From Phytophthora hibernalis (lineage: Eukaryota; Oomycota; Peronosporomycetes; Peronosporales; Peronosporaceae): a DNA stretch of 64,000 nucleotides. The DNA lies in NCBI GenBank assembly GCA_012656075.1, contig JAAKBF010000007.1, forward strand, positions 1,302,001 to 1,366,000. Direction: 5' to 3'. The notes beneath the pieces were generated by a model. That model was not told where the DNA came from and ran no database searches. It was given only the letters and a program-made list of their open reading frames with translations. Both the position numbers and the translations under genes were made by a program. Below, piece by piece: positions 35,049 through 47,397 of the stretch (position 1 is its first letter; each line of letters begins with the position of its first letter).

Positions 35049-36792
35049 TTTTCCGTTGGTGAGAGTTTAAACAAATGAACGCTATGGTTGGATCTAATTC
35101 TGTGTTTATACTATAATACCGGTGAGACCGAGCTTATAGCCTTCCAGCGACTTTCTAACCGCCTATAACTTCTGCCTCCAGCATCGACAAGCCTCTTCAA
35201 GCTCTATCAACCTCGTACCTGCAAATACAGTGTCGTATACAGCGCAGGGGCGGCTATCTCCACCTCGTTTATTTGCGATGACTGTGCCAACTAATGCGGC
35301 CGTTCCTAACCCTCCTGCGGACTATAACACTGATATTTCCGATGAGCCCCTTGCAACACCACCAATTAACACAATCGAAGACACTCCTGGCTTGTAGGAG
35401 GGTGTCTACGTTCCAACCCACCACCGCATTCCTGTAATCGGCGGCAGCGTAAATTCTGGAAGATACAGAAGAACCTCATGTGAATTTGGATGTTATCCCG
35501 GTTGATACAGAGGCGATACGAACATACTGGGGGCAACTATCCTTGATCAGCGCTGGCATGGCGGTCACAAATGGGGTACATCGCGCATTGCATTACATTA
35601 AAGAAGGAAGCAAGCCTCAAGCCTTCGCATACAGAATACCTGCGATGCTTTCACACGAAGTGGCTAGCGCTTAGTTCGATCAACTTCTGTACGAAATTGA
35701 AAACATAGGGCTTGTCCTCTATATAATCCCCATGCACGAACACATATTAGTCAGTATGAAGCCGTTCTAATCATCGCACAAGCAAACCAAAAGTCAACAA
35801 TACCTACGTATTGTTTTCTATGCATTAGCAGACTCCAAGACGGGTCACTTGAGACGGGTTTCTTCTCTGCACATTACAGCGACTTGTTCGATAATCTCGT
35901 GCCGCTTTCCGTCATATACGCCAGTACAAGAGCATAAGAGCAACGAGAATGAAGCGTAAGTGTAGGACATGGTTGCATGTTTGGCCTTCAATACATACTT
36001 TCCGTTTCATTGAGATGGCTGGTGGCTTCGATCGCACGCAGAGGAATAATCGTCCTGTCCCAGCTTACGGATACCACTAGTTAGGAACCGGGCGATATTT
36101 TCCTCTGCGCGCAAGCTGCGACCACTGTGCGAAGCCACAAACAAGTGGTCGATGTCAACGCTGACTCACGATGATCTCGCACTGAAGTTGCCGTGTATTG
36201 GAGTTCAGGAGGTGTGAGGCTGTGTATTACGCTGGAGAGGTCCAATGAAAGTTCGTTATTTTTGCAGCTGGTGGGAGTGTTGTTCATATTTTGTAATAAT
36301 TCGTAGCTGATTTGTGCTGGAAGTGCACGATCGCTGTACGGTTTCCCTGAGGGGTTACAATAGCATCCTTTCGGCTGGTTTCAGAACATACTATATCAAT
36401 ATGATTTCTTATTTTTCGGATACAGGGCTAGAAGGGTTATGCACCATGGTCGAGCACTTTATGGTACATAATTTGTATTGTTTAAAATTATCATGTGAGC
36501 TAAAATTTACTGTCCGACTAAACTTTAAACGATGAATAACTGCGTGCATGCATTATTAAGGGAAATACGGTTTGGGGTCCGTGTGATTACCCAGATGGTT
36601 TGTTCACCGTAAAATTGAAATCTACAGTATTTTGAAATTCCAATGTTTTTGTAAAGCTTACTGGTATTCCCTGTAACCATTATGTACCCTGTACCTATTG
36701 ATGACCTTGTATCATCAGCGTTCAGTGTGACTGAAACGTACCCTGTGGTCAAATGTACCCATCAGGAACGTACTTAAGTGAGACGTCTTATC
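35049..36792. other. No gene recognised
   Basis: Short ORFs without family resemblance, such as 35480-35674. Nothing else seen. Confidence 0.4.
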
Positions 36793-37077
36793 TCACTGGC
36801 CAGCCGCTTTTCTTTTCTCTTCTTCCTTTCCGACTCCCCAGCTGCGCGATGGGAGGAAGCGGGGCGCTTCGCCGAGTGTTTGGGCTGCGGGAGGCATGGG
36901 CTCTTCGTCCAGCTGCTCACCATCTGAAGAGCTCCCCGACTGCACTTCCTCCGTCGCTCGGCTCACTTCAGTCGCGGTTGGCTTCGCAACTTCTACACCG
37001 GGGTCTGCCGAGGACTCAAACGGCTCTGGTGCTTCGCAAGCTGAACGCGCGATACCACTGTCCAAATCTTCCAACAC
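36793..37077 (-). CDS. Hypothetical acidic protein, about 94 residues
   Basis: The minus-strand frame begins MLEDLDSGIARSACEAPEPF and is rich in Glu, Ser and Pro, ending KEEEKRKAAGQ. The composition is more protein-like than neighbouring ORFs and GC content is higher than the flanks. No domain was recognised. It may be an exon or a transposon-derived piece. Confidence 0.25.
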   Translation of the reverse strand: MLEDLDSGIARSACEAPEPFESSADPGVEVAKPTATEVSRATEEVQSGSSSDGEQLDEEPMPPAAQTLGEAPRFLPSRSWGVGKEEEKRKAAGQ

Positions 37078-39159
37078 TTGAAGCCGGCTTGCAGATGTAG
37101 GTCAGATGCGAGAAGTACTGGGTTGTCGACTGCGCGTTCGTGCATGCCCCGATGCACAATTCAATATTCCCCTCCACCACGCTTTGCTGCGAAACGTGGC
37201 TTCTTGGTCTTTTGGTATGTGAAGAATGATCTGCGTGTCGCCTTGCCATCCTTAAATATCACTGAAAAATATACATCATACAGTTTGCGTATAGACTACG
37301 CTCCGACATCATCATGAGGTTTGGTAACATGGTATAGGATACGCATTGACTACAGACCGCAGTTTATGTAGTAGCTTGCGGACACTGCTAACATTTCCCG
37401 TCTCTTTAGACAAATTTTTGCAAAACACGGTAGGTTTGAATTTCACTGAGAAAAAATACCTGGGTAATCACACGGGGATATTCATCGCTGGACTCTACGA
37501 CGAGGGAGGTCAGACTCCACAACGAATTACACTCAGATGACAAAGTCGCGCTACGCGCGAAAAGCTCAGTAAATTATAAAAATTGGATGAAATATGCTTT
37601 GTTGATCGTGGATTTGCGATACTTATGAATTTACCGCAAATTTTGCCCAATTTTTCGACCGTCGTCCTCCATGCCCCTCTTCCTGCTGGTAATAATTGAG
37701 CTTAATTGAGTACTTCTCCTCCTCCGGCGCGTCTTGGTCACGCATCACGTCCATACTGGCGAGCCGCGGGTAGTGAGTCTCATGAGCTCCGAGGACGATT
37801 CCAGTGCCATAGACAAATGAACAGTGACGCTTATTGGGACCGCAGGGAAGGTTCGCGTGGTAAACTTTGTTAGATGAAGTGACTGCTCAAGCTCATTTTT
37901 AACTTTGCTCGAGTGGCCGATGTTCCTGGGCCCAATGGACCACGCCACACTGCACTCTTTGCCGCTCACGGTTTTGTCTGTGTATCATCGGAAGGAATGT
38001 TCGAGTAAGGAAGTGATTCCGAGTGTAAAGTTGCGTCGTGCTTTGGATCTGTCGTTGGACTACTACCCACACATTTGGCTTAGAGTTTAAAAGTGTGGAC
38101 TTAGGCGATGTGTTTGGTGTCTGTTTCTATCTAGTGCCATGCTAGTAAACTTCTTGCCTCGCTGTCGGTCATGGTTGTCCTTAGACATCAATCATCGAGC
38201 TTGCTTCATGCCCCCATGCGCGCCCTTCACAACTTAACTGAGGTGGTCGCTACAAGCAACATCCTAGTAATTTATCAGGTTCAGAGGGAATAATGTTTTA
38301 TGAAAATAACTGTAAACCGCTTACATAGGTTTTGTAGAAATCCTCTATATATTTATAAGTTTAATCACCCATAAATTACCAGACAATAATATTCTGGATA
38401 ATGGTACGCCCTTCTTAGCTCTGAAAATAAATTTCAGAGAATAGGCCAACATTATATTAGAAAAGGGGACTCGCAACAGCGCACGAGCCCACGGACGAGC
38501 ACCTCACTGTGATTCGAAGTACTCAGCCTTCGCATGCGACTCATCGAGACGTTCGATCTCGGTAGCTTCGACTGTTTCTCATGTGCGGGCTGCACTTGTT
38601 GTAGAGTATGACCTGAAGGAGGCTACCCGGTGCAAGAACCACAGCGTCCAAAACCTAGAACATATTCAAGGAGATGTCGGTGGGTGTTAGCTTGAATATG
38701 TTGCTGGTCTTCGGGGCAACGACGGATCGGTCCAAAACACGCTGAACCACGTGCTAATGGTGTTCGCGCAGCGCGTCAACAATATTGCCAAGACGTAGAG
38801 CAAGTGGTAGGACGACTAGACGCTGCAGCAACACCACGGTGAACAGCCCGCAAACACTGTTTAGTACAAAAACGTCATGTACACTGACGTGTAAGACTAC
38901 CTCATGAACGCAACCTTGTATGAGACGATGCGGCGGCTGAGCTGAACCTTCGTCCGGTGTGAAAGTTGCTCGTACGCGACGCCGCATACTCTGACTTTGA
39001 AGGTAAAATGGATCTCGTCGAGACTGGTTCAGATATCCATGGCCGTCAAGTGCCCGCTGTGCTTAATCCCAAGAAGGTGGACCAAGGGGTCAATTGCTAT
39101 CCTAGGAAGGTAGTGACAAATTCAGCTTCATTATGGGTTCAATGGATTGATGTGGGTTC
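37078..39159. other. Gene-poor stretch
   Basis: No recognised gene. Several short ORFs near 38750-39170 could be retroelement fragments but have no clear motif. Confidence 0.35.
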
Positions 39160-41803
39160 TATTACCTTTTAAACGTTTTAATCACCTCTTGTTTAACGAT
39201 GCCTACCCAGCATAATATCTTCTCATGAACCTTAATCGGCGCCCATACCGACTGCAGAGACACCACAGCTTTCAAGGGGGCTCCAAGCACGTACTCTCCG
39301 GGCCGTATTGGTATTCCTGCTTCTTTGAGATCCTGGCCTGTGAACGAGCAGCGAGTTGCGTTGCGACCGAGTAAGCCGCATGTACTGCAAACATAGTAGG
39401 CTCTCTCGGAACTGTTCGGGGCGGTGAGTTGAGACTGAAAAACATTGATAGCCGGCATGTCATCGAATTCACTGATGTCTGCTGTATATAACGTGCTTCC
39501 ACTAGCCCCACTTTTACTAGATCATGATGAATTTGACTCTTCGCCTCATCTACAGGTTCGGTTTTGTCCACGTTGAATATCAGCAGCTCTAGCCGTACAC
39601 GATCCGCCAGCTTGTCGATATAAAGGAGCAGGTAAAATGCTGCTAGAACCCGTGAATATTGTGTCGACAGTCCAGTTGATAGCAACACTACTACATGCCT
39701 CGTGGACGGTTCGAATAACATACGAGTAGTGGAAATACTGGAACACATTGTACTCTGGCGGTTTACCTCGGTTTTGATCTTCCAGGTAGTAAATCACTAC
39801 CTTAATGGGCCTACACAGAATTTGCAACTACGGAACGACCTTGCATGACCGGCACGTTCCATACGAGGTTTTTCGCGTGTGATGTAATGTCAAAATCGGC
39901 CGCCAGCCAAAGTGAAGATTCCTTCAAAAGGACATTCCGGCTGGTAACAACCCGCAAACTGTAAGCTCTCAAGGCTCGAAACACCATATTGGTGCTAGCC
40001 CGCTTACAAAATAACCCGTTGTTATCACCTTCAGCTCCGCTAATCGAACGCGCTCCAAAACGCGGTAGCCCCTCACCATATCTTGGTACGCCTTTCCAGT
40101 AATCTTCGAGCCACTTAGGCTCCTCCGGGATCGGAGCGTTATTGCCCATGACTGTCCAACTTCTCGGGTGTATATTACGAAGATGCGACCATACAAACTC
40201 ATCAATCTGTTTCCCATTAGTTGTATGAGAAACTGCATTTGGGAACAATTCGCGTAGGCGCTCAATATTTCGTTCGTACTCACGAGTCGTACGAGAATCT
40301 TGCGAATTCATTATCTGATTGTTGACAGCATCCTTGAGCACATACACCTTCTTAAATTTGTCAACAGAACTGTCGTGAACCACTTGTATATACTATTGCA
40401 TACAAAGCCAAGTCACTTAATTGTAAAAGGAAGCATTATGCTTGCTTTTAGGGCTCGAAGCGTCGACGTCAAATTTTCCATTTGGATTTGATTGTGTAGT
40501 TTATGCTCGAAGTGTCTCGTCGAAAGCGTAATTAAATCGTAAAACATGGGTACATCCTCGTACTTATCAGAAAACCCAGAAAAAGGGAGCATTTTGCCTC
40601 CTTCTACCACGAAATGGTTAAAGCGGATATGAACGAAACAACAATTTATGTGGACTTGCAATCCCAAGCTGGCAAGAACTCTTTGAGCCAAAAGTTGCTA
40701 CCCGCGATCAGTAAAGGTTGGTCGGTCAAACGACGAAATACCGGCCGCGATGCAGTTTGCAAAAAAACAACGAAATTGTCGATGTGTATGCAACAGCTAT
40801 ATGAGACCCCACAAACAAAAGTATCATTATCTATTAAACCTCAGAGTTAAGCGAGCTATACTACGCGATAGTATGGTCCTTTAGCTACAATTGGACACTA
40901 TCAGCACTTCAAAATATACACTACGAAAAATGTGGCCCTCGGCGTGAGTTGCCTGGAGAAAACATATTTTTTTAGCAAAAATGTTTTTTTTAGTGTTTTG
41001 GGTTCTACAGACGGCACTCTTTCCTATGCAGATCTGGAACCGTTCTAAAAATAGATTCAAACTTGGTTGAGCAAAGCCTGGCGAAAAATCGGAAAACAAA
41101 AGTTTCATTAAGAAATTCGTATTCGACTCTGTTTAGAAGCATGCAGCGGTTACAATGATCCGCCTTTGTGTCTGCATATGCTGGCGGCGAAGGCATCACC
41201 GCGCGTCCATCCCATCCGGCCTTGAGGCTCTCGACGCTGGCACGAACTTCGTGTCGCTGTCGCTCGCGATACTTGCCATGCTCCATTCTTGTTTTGCGGG
41301 GTTGGGGTTACTTCTTTGTCGTTTACGCGACAACTCAAAATCGAGGCCAAAACCAGTCCCTCTGCTTTAAACCCCTCTAACAAAAACCTAAAATAGGCAT
41401 AATAAGACTTTTGTTTGGGGGTCATATGCACAATTCGCTTGTTCCCATCTTTACCAACAAGAGTTACACGAACGCCATTGTAACTATCATGCTTCATATG
41501 AGTACCATCGCTCTACCAAACGGATAGTAGCACATTCTGAATGCGTACAACTGAGCCGATAGAAAGAAAAGATCGATAACATCGACCAGAATCATCAAGC
41601 TGGCAACAAACTCTCGAACCAGGATTTTGATGAGCGAAGAGCTCCATGTAGGAAGAGATAGCTTTGAATTCTTCGCCGACATCTCTACTCATACCTGTTA
41701 GAGCATCTCTTTTAATTTTGTAAAGAGCCGAACTCTTCCTTTCCACATTAATTTGCTCCACCTCTTTGATGTTGTTCACAACGCGGGCTTTGCATGTGTC
41801 CAC
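39160..41803 (-). mobile_element. Degenerate MULE-like (Mutator) element A
   Basis: On the minus strand, pieces in changing frames resemble a MULE transposase. YRSFLSIGSVVRIQNVLLS is followed by DGTHMKHDSYNGVRVTLVGKDG, like the start of the MULE DDE fold. Further on are HKGGS (cf. DKGL), a helical segment with EYERNIERLRELFP and RFGARSISGAEGDN, resembling the region around the catalytic Glu. A cysteine-containing tail (YYVCSTCGLLGRNATRC) lies at 39270-39460. The assignment depends on pattern recall of the family; several stops and shifts make it inactive. Confidence 0.5.
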
Positions 41804-41889
41804 GCCAGGTGACGATTTGGCCCGGTTTGCGCGTCATATCTGTCGCTGGAGCCACGCCAGGCGGATCTTTGTCGTCACGGACCTTGCGT

Positions 41890-42660
41890 TCAAGAATTAA
41901 TGTCATCTAATAGAACCCCGCTTTCCTTGTCTGCAACACCCTCCGCGATACGCTGGCAAGCAGCAAATACAGCACGATATTTCTCGTTGTGGGATAAGAC
42001 ACGCTTTGCACCGTTGTCTACATTGTTCACCAGCAAACCCGGAGTATCTTCTGCATCTGACACTTCACTATCTTCATCACTACAAGCATCGACAATTGAC
42101 CACCTATCGGGGATCGCGTCGAACGGAATCACAGACCGGAAAGCTGCATCCTCACGTCTCAGGAACATAATATGTCTACATGGGAGTAGGAGGGTTTGAT
42201 TGAGCATTCAGCTACAGTCGCTGGACTCCAAGCTCACCTGATGGACATGTACGGAGTTAGTAAAAATATCAATCAATCCAAATATTAGTTAGTCTTACTG
42301 CGCTTTAACTCGGAGATGTGTTGCTTGTCAGTGTATATCCTGACGGTGATGTCTCATCCGATTCGACAGTGTAATCTGCTTCTTTGCTGGTCGCGTACTG
42401 ACTTTCCACCTGATCACACGCGTGGTGCGTTGCTATCTCCGCCAATGTTTGCAACTCTACGTTGTACCGATTGTTGTATTGAAAACCAACTCTCTTCGTT
42501 TTGATGTGATACTTATCTTCAGCCGTTTGTTGCAGTAACAGAAGATGGTCGATGCACTCGTCCATGGGCATGTGTTGGTCGAAGATATTTTTAGCCCCCG
42601 CTAGCTTGTAACCGGTTGTTCGTGTTGTTATCCAAGTGTGGTATTGTGGGTTCTACTCAA
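41890..42660 (-). mobile_element. SWIM-type MULE element B, C-terminal part
   Basis: Read on the minus strand from 42660: PHLDNNTNNRLQAS, where the family has NNTNNRLES; then DQHMPMDECIDHLLLLQQ and a SWIM zinc-finger end (LLLPCRHIMFLRRED). The catalytic Glu of NRLE is Gln here, through a CAA codon. A frame break separates 42305 and 42207. The N-terminal half continues beyond 44050. Confidence 0.65.
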
Positions 42661-44050
42661 AACCTACTGCCCGACTGATCGAATCGATCGGGCGATAATC
42701 GCCCCACTATCAAATAGCATATGACGTATGATAGTTTTTCCCCTCTCTTGCTTCTGGCAGTCTTCAAGATGGCGTCGACATCGCCAACCCAGGCATCCCG
42801 AGAACGCGTCCGAGTCTCCTCGTATCCTGAACGGCGTCACATCCTAGCGTCAAGCGTAGTGTATCAACCTGCGACCTCCAACATCTACCGATTGGTAGTA
42901 CAGCCAATTGTGAAGGCAGTAGTAGGCGAGCGCGACACCTCCGGCAACACGCTTGAGCCCTTTGTTGCTGCTGAAATACCGTATTCAGGTGAGAATGCTG
43001 CTTTGTAGCAGCGGATTCCATTATAATAGGCTCACAGAGAGAATCAACAACCTGAAATTCCCGAGACTGGTGGAAACAGCAAGGTCTTTAACGACGCCGT
43101 CGTTCACGCGCACCACGATCTACACGAGTAACATGATGTCCAGTCCAAGCTCGAATCCCACACAATAATGTTAGATCGCACAGCACGAAATCCGTGAACA
43201 ACGTGAGGTTACACGTAGCACGATCTCGGCAAGCGGCGTGAAATCCACGTGAACAAGCTTCACGAGCAGCAGGATCAATTAGAGATGAACGTGAACGAGG
43301 TCCACGAACAGCGAGAGATCCACGGGTACGCGCGCCACGACCAATTTAAGACAACACGAGCTCCATGGGAACGATCTCGACTACCAGCGAGGGCAACACG
43401 ATCTCCACGGGCATGAGCACCACGTGCAGCGTGAGGTCCACGGGTACGAGCGCTACGAGTGCCACAACCAACAACGAGATTGCCAGGGGAACGAGCTCCA
43501 CGAGCAACACGGACAACACGAGCTCCACGGGCACGAGTTTCGCAACCAACACATGCAATTAGAGTGCCACAAGCAGCGAGAGGTACAATGGCAGCGAGGG
43601 GTCACGTGTACGAGCGCCACGAGCATCACGGGCAACACGATCTCCACCGGTACGAAAAAATTGACGGGCAACACGATCTCCACCGGTACGAAAAAATTGA
43701 CGGGCAACACGAGAACCACGGGTACGAGCGCCCCGGGAAATATGATCTCCACGGGCACGAGCGCCACGGGTACACGGGCAGTGACAGGCCCACTAGCAGC
43801 GAGAGGTCAACGGGCAGCGAGTGCTACGACCAACAACGAGATGCCCAGGGGAACGATCTCCACGAGTAGCACGGGCAACGCGATCTTCATGGGCACGAGC
43901 TTCACAACCAACACGTGCAAAAGGGGTCCACGGACTCGATCACCACACATGCAACGAGAGATCACAGGCAGCAAGCGCTACTACGCAGCACGAACTCTGC
44001 AACGTAGCGAGATATCTCGAAATGAGGTAAGAAGCAACGAGAAAATAAAT
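42661..44050 (+). repeat. Insertion with degenerate GC-rich tandem array
   Basis: A segment of about 1.4 kb splits MULE B. Near its left edge is an interrupted palindrome (CCCGACTGATCGA / TCGATCGGG). A plus ORF at 42764-43008 (MASTSPTQASRERVRVSS) is unrecognised. From about 43090 to 43990 runs an imperfect array of words such as CACGGGCACGAGCGCCACG and CAACACGATCTCCAC. Two units of 36 bp are exact at 43630-43665 and 43666-43701. Much of the array is open in several frames on both strands: Ser/Thr/Gly-rich, His/Glu-rich and Val/Leu-rich. Coding is not established. Confidence 0.55.
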
Positions 44051-44526
44051 GTTGGCCAATGAGACCCATCTGTCGATTGAAGGGGTATTCCACAAATCGA
44101 GCCAAAAAGCTAAATATGAACGGGAATTCACAATATTCTCCCGCGCAAAAATGAACACCATAACTGCTTGCAGTTCAGCCAATTGTCTTCAAAATAGCGA
44201 TAAAAGCTGGCTTACTCTCGCAGAGTGCTTGTATAGCTTCTAGATAGCAATCAAAATCTCTCTCATCAGTGGTTCGAACCATCATCGTAAGCAGATTCTT
44301 GGTATGCATCATCTCGTGCGACGTGAACCCATACGCCCTTTTGCTTATCTCTTGCTTGGTCAAGACACTCATCCGAAGTATCTGAAATATTGTTGTCTTG
44401 GCCGAAGTTGTATGTATGAATAACCGTCAGACGGAGCAGCAAATTCAAAAGTGAGTGCCGTCCCCAGCTCTTCATCCGGTTGGGTTCTCTTTTCTTTTGT
44501 TGGCCTTGGTTGCCAGTCAATAACAT
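43950..44526 (-). mobile_element. SWIM-type MULE element B, middle part
   Basis: KRAYGFTSHEMMHTKNLLTMMVRT and CYLEAIQALCESKPAF followed by NCKQLW and RWVSLA-like segments match the helical part of the same MULE family before the catalytic Glu. Frames change near 44180 and 44100. The copia element abuts at about 44523. Confidence 0.5.
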
Positions 44527-45129
44527 CTCTTAAGCTCAGTATACTTATAGTAATACCAAGTTCTAACCAATTGACATCTGTTTCTAACTAAGATTAGAAA
44601 CCAGATTTGTTTACCAAAAGTTGGTACTTAACCTTAACTACAACACTCCCACAAAAGAGACGCACAACCGATACGCTCAAGCGATACTTGCTTCGAACTA
44701 GCAAAATCTACTCTATAGGATCTCTTTGCATACGTCTTATGTACATATAGTTAGCTTAACACCAGCATTATCATGCATGGAGAGCCGGGGCTGCAAAAAC
44801 TATAATGGCATACTTTTTTGACCCATTTTGACCCATTTAATCGACACTCATGTTACCTGTAGCTGTATTCATCAAAAACTGGCTTATACGTTTTACGTAG
44901 TGATCTCTTATCAATGCAGTCCTAGAAACTTGTTGACTTATTCGCATAACTTCCATCGGGGCTGCAAAACGTAGCTGTTGTCTGACGGTCGTATTGTACC
45001 TAAACTTATTTTGTGATGGGCAACTCTTACAAATCAAATGAAAGTGTTAAGTCAGTTTATTAACACGATCTGAAGTGCCACGTTATCGACGTCGTCTACG
45101 AAGAGGCGGGGTTGTGAGACTTAGCTTGC

Positions 45130-46600
45130 CTGCGTATTTCCTTTGCAGTTGTTGGCTTCAAGATTTCTCACCCCCATAAGCTCTCGTAGCTTGCAGAATT
45201 GTACTTGGGGCAGTGCCTTTGTCAGTGCATCTGCTATCATATCTTTGGTATTACAGTACGTAATGTCGATGCGATCTCTTTCATATGCTTCACGTTTATC
45301 TCGTCTCTTTATGCTTAGTCGACGAATGACTAGCAGGATTCTTAACTATACTTAGTGCTGCTGTATTGTCGCACCAACAATAAATTGGCTGCTTTTGTTG
45401 CCATCCTAGTTCTTTTAAGACCAGGCATAACCATTCGCTTTCCTTTACACCCTCACTTACGCCAACTAATTCAGCCTGTGCTGTGTGCAAACTGACCATA
45501 TCTTGTCTACAACTCTTCCAAGAGACACATGCATCAGCGAGTATTGAAACGTAATCAGTGACTGATTTACGATCCTCATTAGCATTTGCGAAGCTCGCAT
45601 CTGTGTATAGTTCATAAACTACCTCTTTGTTAGTTCCTTCATATACTAACCCATACATCGATGTTCCTTTCAGATACTTAAGTACTCTCTGTGCAGCTCT
45701 CCAATGAGACTTATTATAACAAGAGAGGAATTTACTTAATTCTCTTACAGCATTTGCAATATCAGGTCTAGTTCCTCTAACCAGATACATGAGAGAGCCT
45801 ACCAGTCCACGGTAGTCATACGGCTGTGCTGCAATAGCTTCAGCGCTGAGATTTGTCTCTTTTCTAATGTAATACTTGCTGCTTGAGGAGTAGCTACTAT
45901 TGAGCAGTCCATCATATCAAACTTTTCTAGCAAGTCTAGAATATACTTATGTTGCGATAGGTTGAGTTGCTTACGAGCTCTATCTCTTCTGATCTCCATT
46001 TTCAACAGATGATGGACCTCTCCAAGGTCCTTCATTTTAAAGCGTTCTGACAACTTTGCCTTAATTTCATTTACAGCTGATAGCCTTGAGCCAGCAATGC
46101 TTAAGTCATCAACATATACACAATTTAAGACGACGTCGGTTACTTCATTAACCTCCCACTTTTTCTTGTACAAACAGTATTCCTTTTTGCATCGAGAAAA
46201 ACCTAATGACTCCAAAAGGTGTGCAGCACCCTGTACCAAATTCGGGGCGCCTGTTTCAGTCCATGTAGGCTCTTTATTAGTGTACATACTTTGCCATTCT
46301 GACGTTGCCTAAATCCAAGGAGTGGAACCATATATATTCCTCTAAAAGTTCCCCATTTAAAAACGCAGTTGACACATCCATTTGGTGGATGTGAAAGTCC
46401 TCTATTGCCGCAATTGCGAGCACTAATATCAAAGACTCATATCGGGCTACCGGTGAGAATATCTCTCCGTAGTCAATTCCAAATCGCTGGGTATTCCCCA
46501 ACCACTAGTCGCGCTTTAAATTGACCAACAGACCCATCCGCATGATATTTTATATCTAAATCCCAGTGACAGCCTAAAGCCTTGCGTCCTTTGGGTAGAT
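45130..46600 (-). pseudogene. Copia reverse transcriptase and RNase H
   Basis: The RT part includes KMDVSTAFLNGEL-like text (HQMDVSTAFLNGEL), then NCVYVDDLSIAGSR with the catalytic Asp pair and MKDLGEVHHLL. After a break near 45795, RNase H follows with RGTRPDIANAVRELSKF, LYTDASFAN, SLHTAQAELVGVSEG and WCDNTAAL, then DALTKALPQVQF. One or two frame changes separate the parts. Confidence 0.8.
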
Positions 46601-47094
46601 CAACCATCTTCCAAGTCTAACTTTCTAAGAGCGCCTGATACTCAATTTCTAATGCACCGAGCCATGATTCACGGTATGGCCCTGCTAATGCCGCTTTTAG
46701 TGATTTCGGAATTGGGATACGAGTCCTGCTAACTATGACCCCTAAAACTGGGTTTATTGTTACTTCATATCCACTTAGTCTTGGGCTTCGTCGCCTCTTA
46801 CGCAATGCACGTGGCTTATCGTGGTGTTCCACACAGCTAATATCCTTTTGTGTGTCTATTAACATTTCGGTTGCAGTTGACCTTTCTGCAACCTGAGAAG
46901 ACGACTCGTCACTATGACTAACATCCGACTTCTCATCCTCGTTACACTGAGTGACATCAGCTCCCACAGCTCCCACGGCCCCCACACTTGGAGTTGGCGG
47001 GTCTTTAGACGGGTTATCTTTGCCACTTATGCACGCTCTTCTAACTTCCTTTTCTTTAGAGGTTAGCGCATGGTTCCTGTTTGGAAACGACTTG

Positions 47095-47397
47095 GCAATA
47101 AAATACGCCGTTGAAGTATCGAATAGAATTCCAACTTCTAGGCTTGGAATCACTTCGCCCTACGAAGCATTACATGGTAAAAAGCCGGATGGCAATATAC
47201 TTCAAATATGGGGAAGTGTATGTTATGCTCATATCCCAAATACTAAGAGAAAGGTTAAGAAATTGAGCTCAAGAGGTTTAGAATGCAAGTTCCTCGGTCT
47301 TGCAAACGATTATAAGGGCTACAGATTGCTAGATACTGTCAACAATGTATTATTGGTAGCTCGAAGTGTTAAGTTTGATACAGTTGATCAGTCGGCT
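47095..47397 (+). other. In-place inverted segment of copia pol
   Basis: The plus strand encodes YAVEVSNRIPTSRLGITSPYE ending VARSVKFDT. In copia pol this belongs directly after the MPAHFWHH motif, which lies on the minus strand immediately to the right, and before the linker AKSFPNRNHAL, which lies on the minus strand immediately to the left. Thus about 303 bp is flipped relative to its surroundings. The hexamers TTGGCA (47092) and TGCCAA (47402) flank it as an inverted repeat. Confidence 0.8.

Noticed and set aside
43090..43990. CRISPR-like array
   Set aside because: Units are contiguous and imperfect, without unique spacers, and the DNA is eukaryotic.
43346..44062. Several long ORFs in the tandem array taken as real proteins
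   Set aside because: Several frames on both strands are open because the repeat words rarely make stops. No start context, domain or splice signal favours one.
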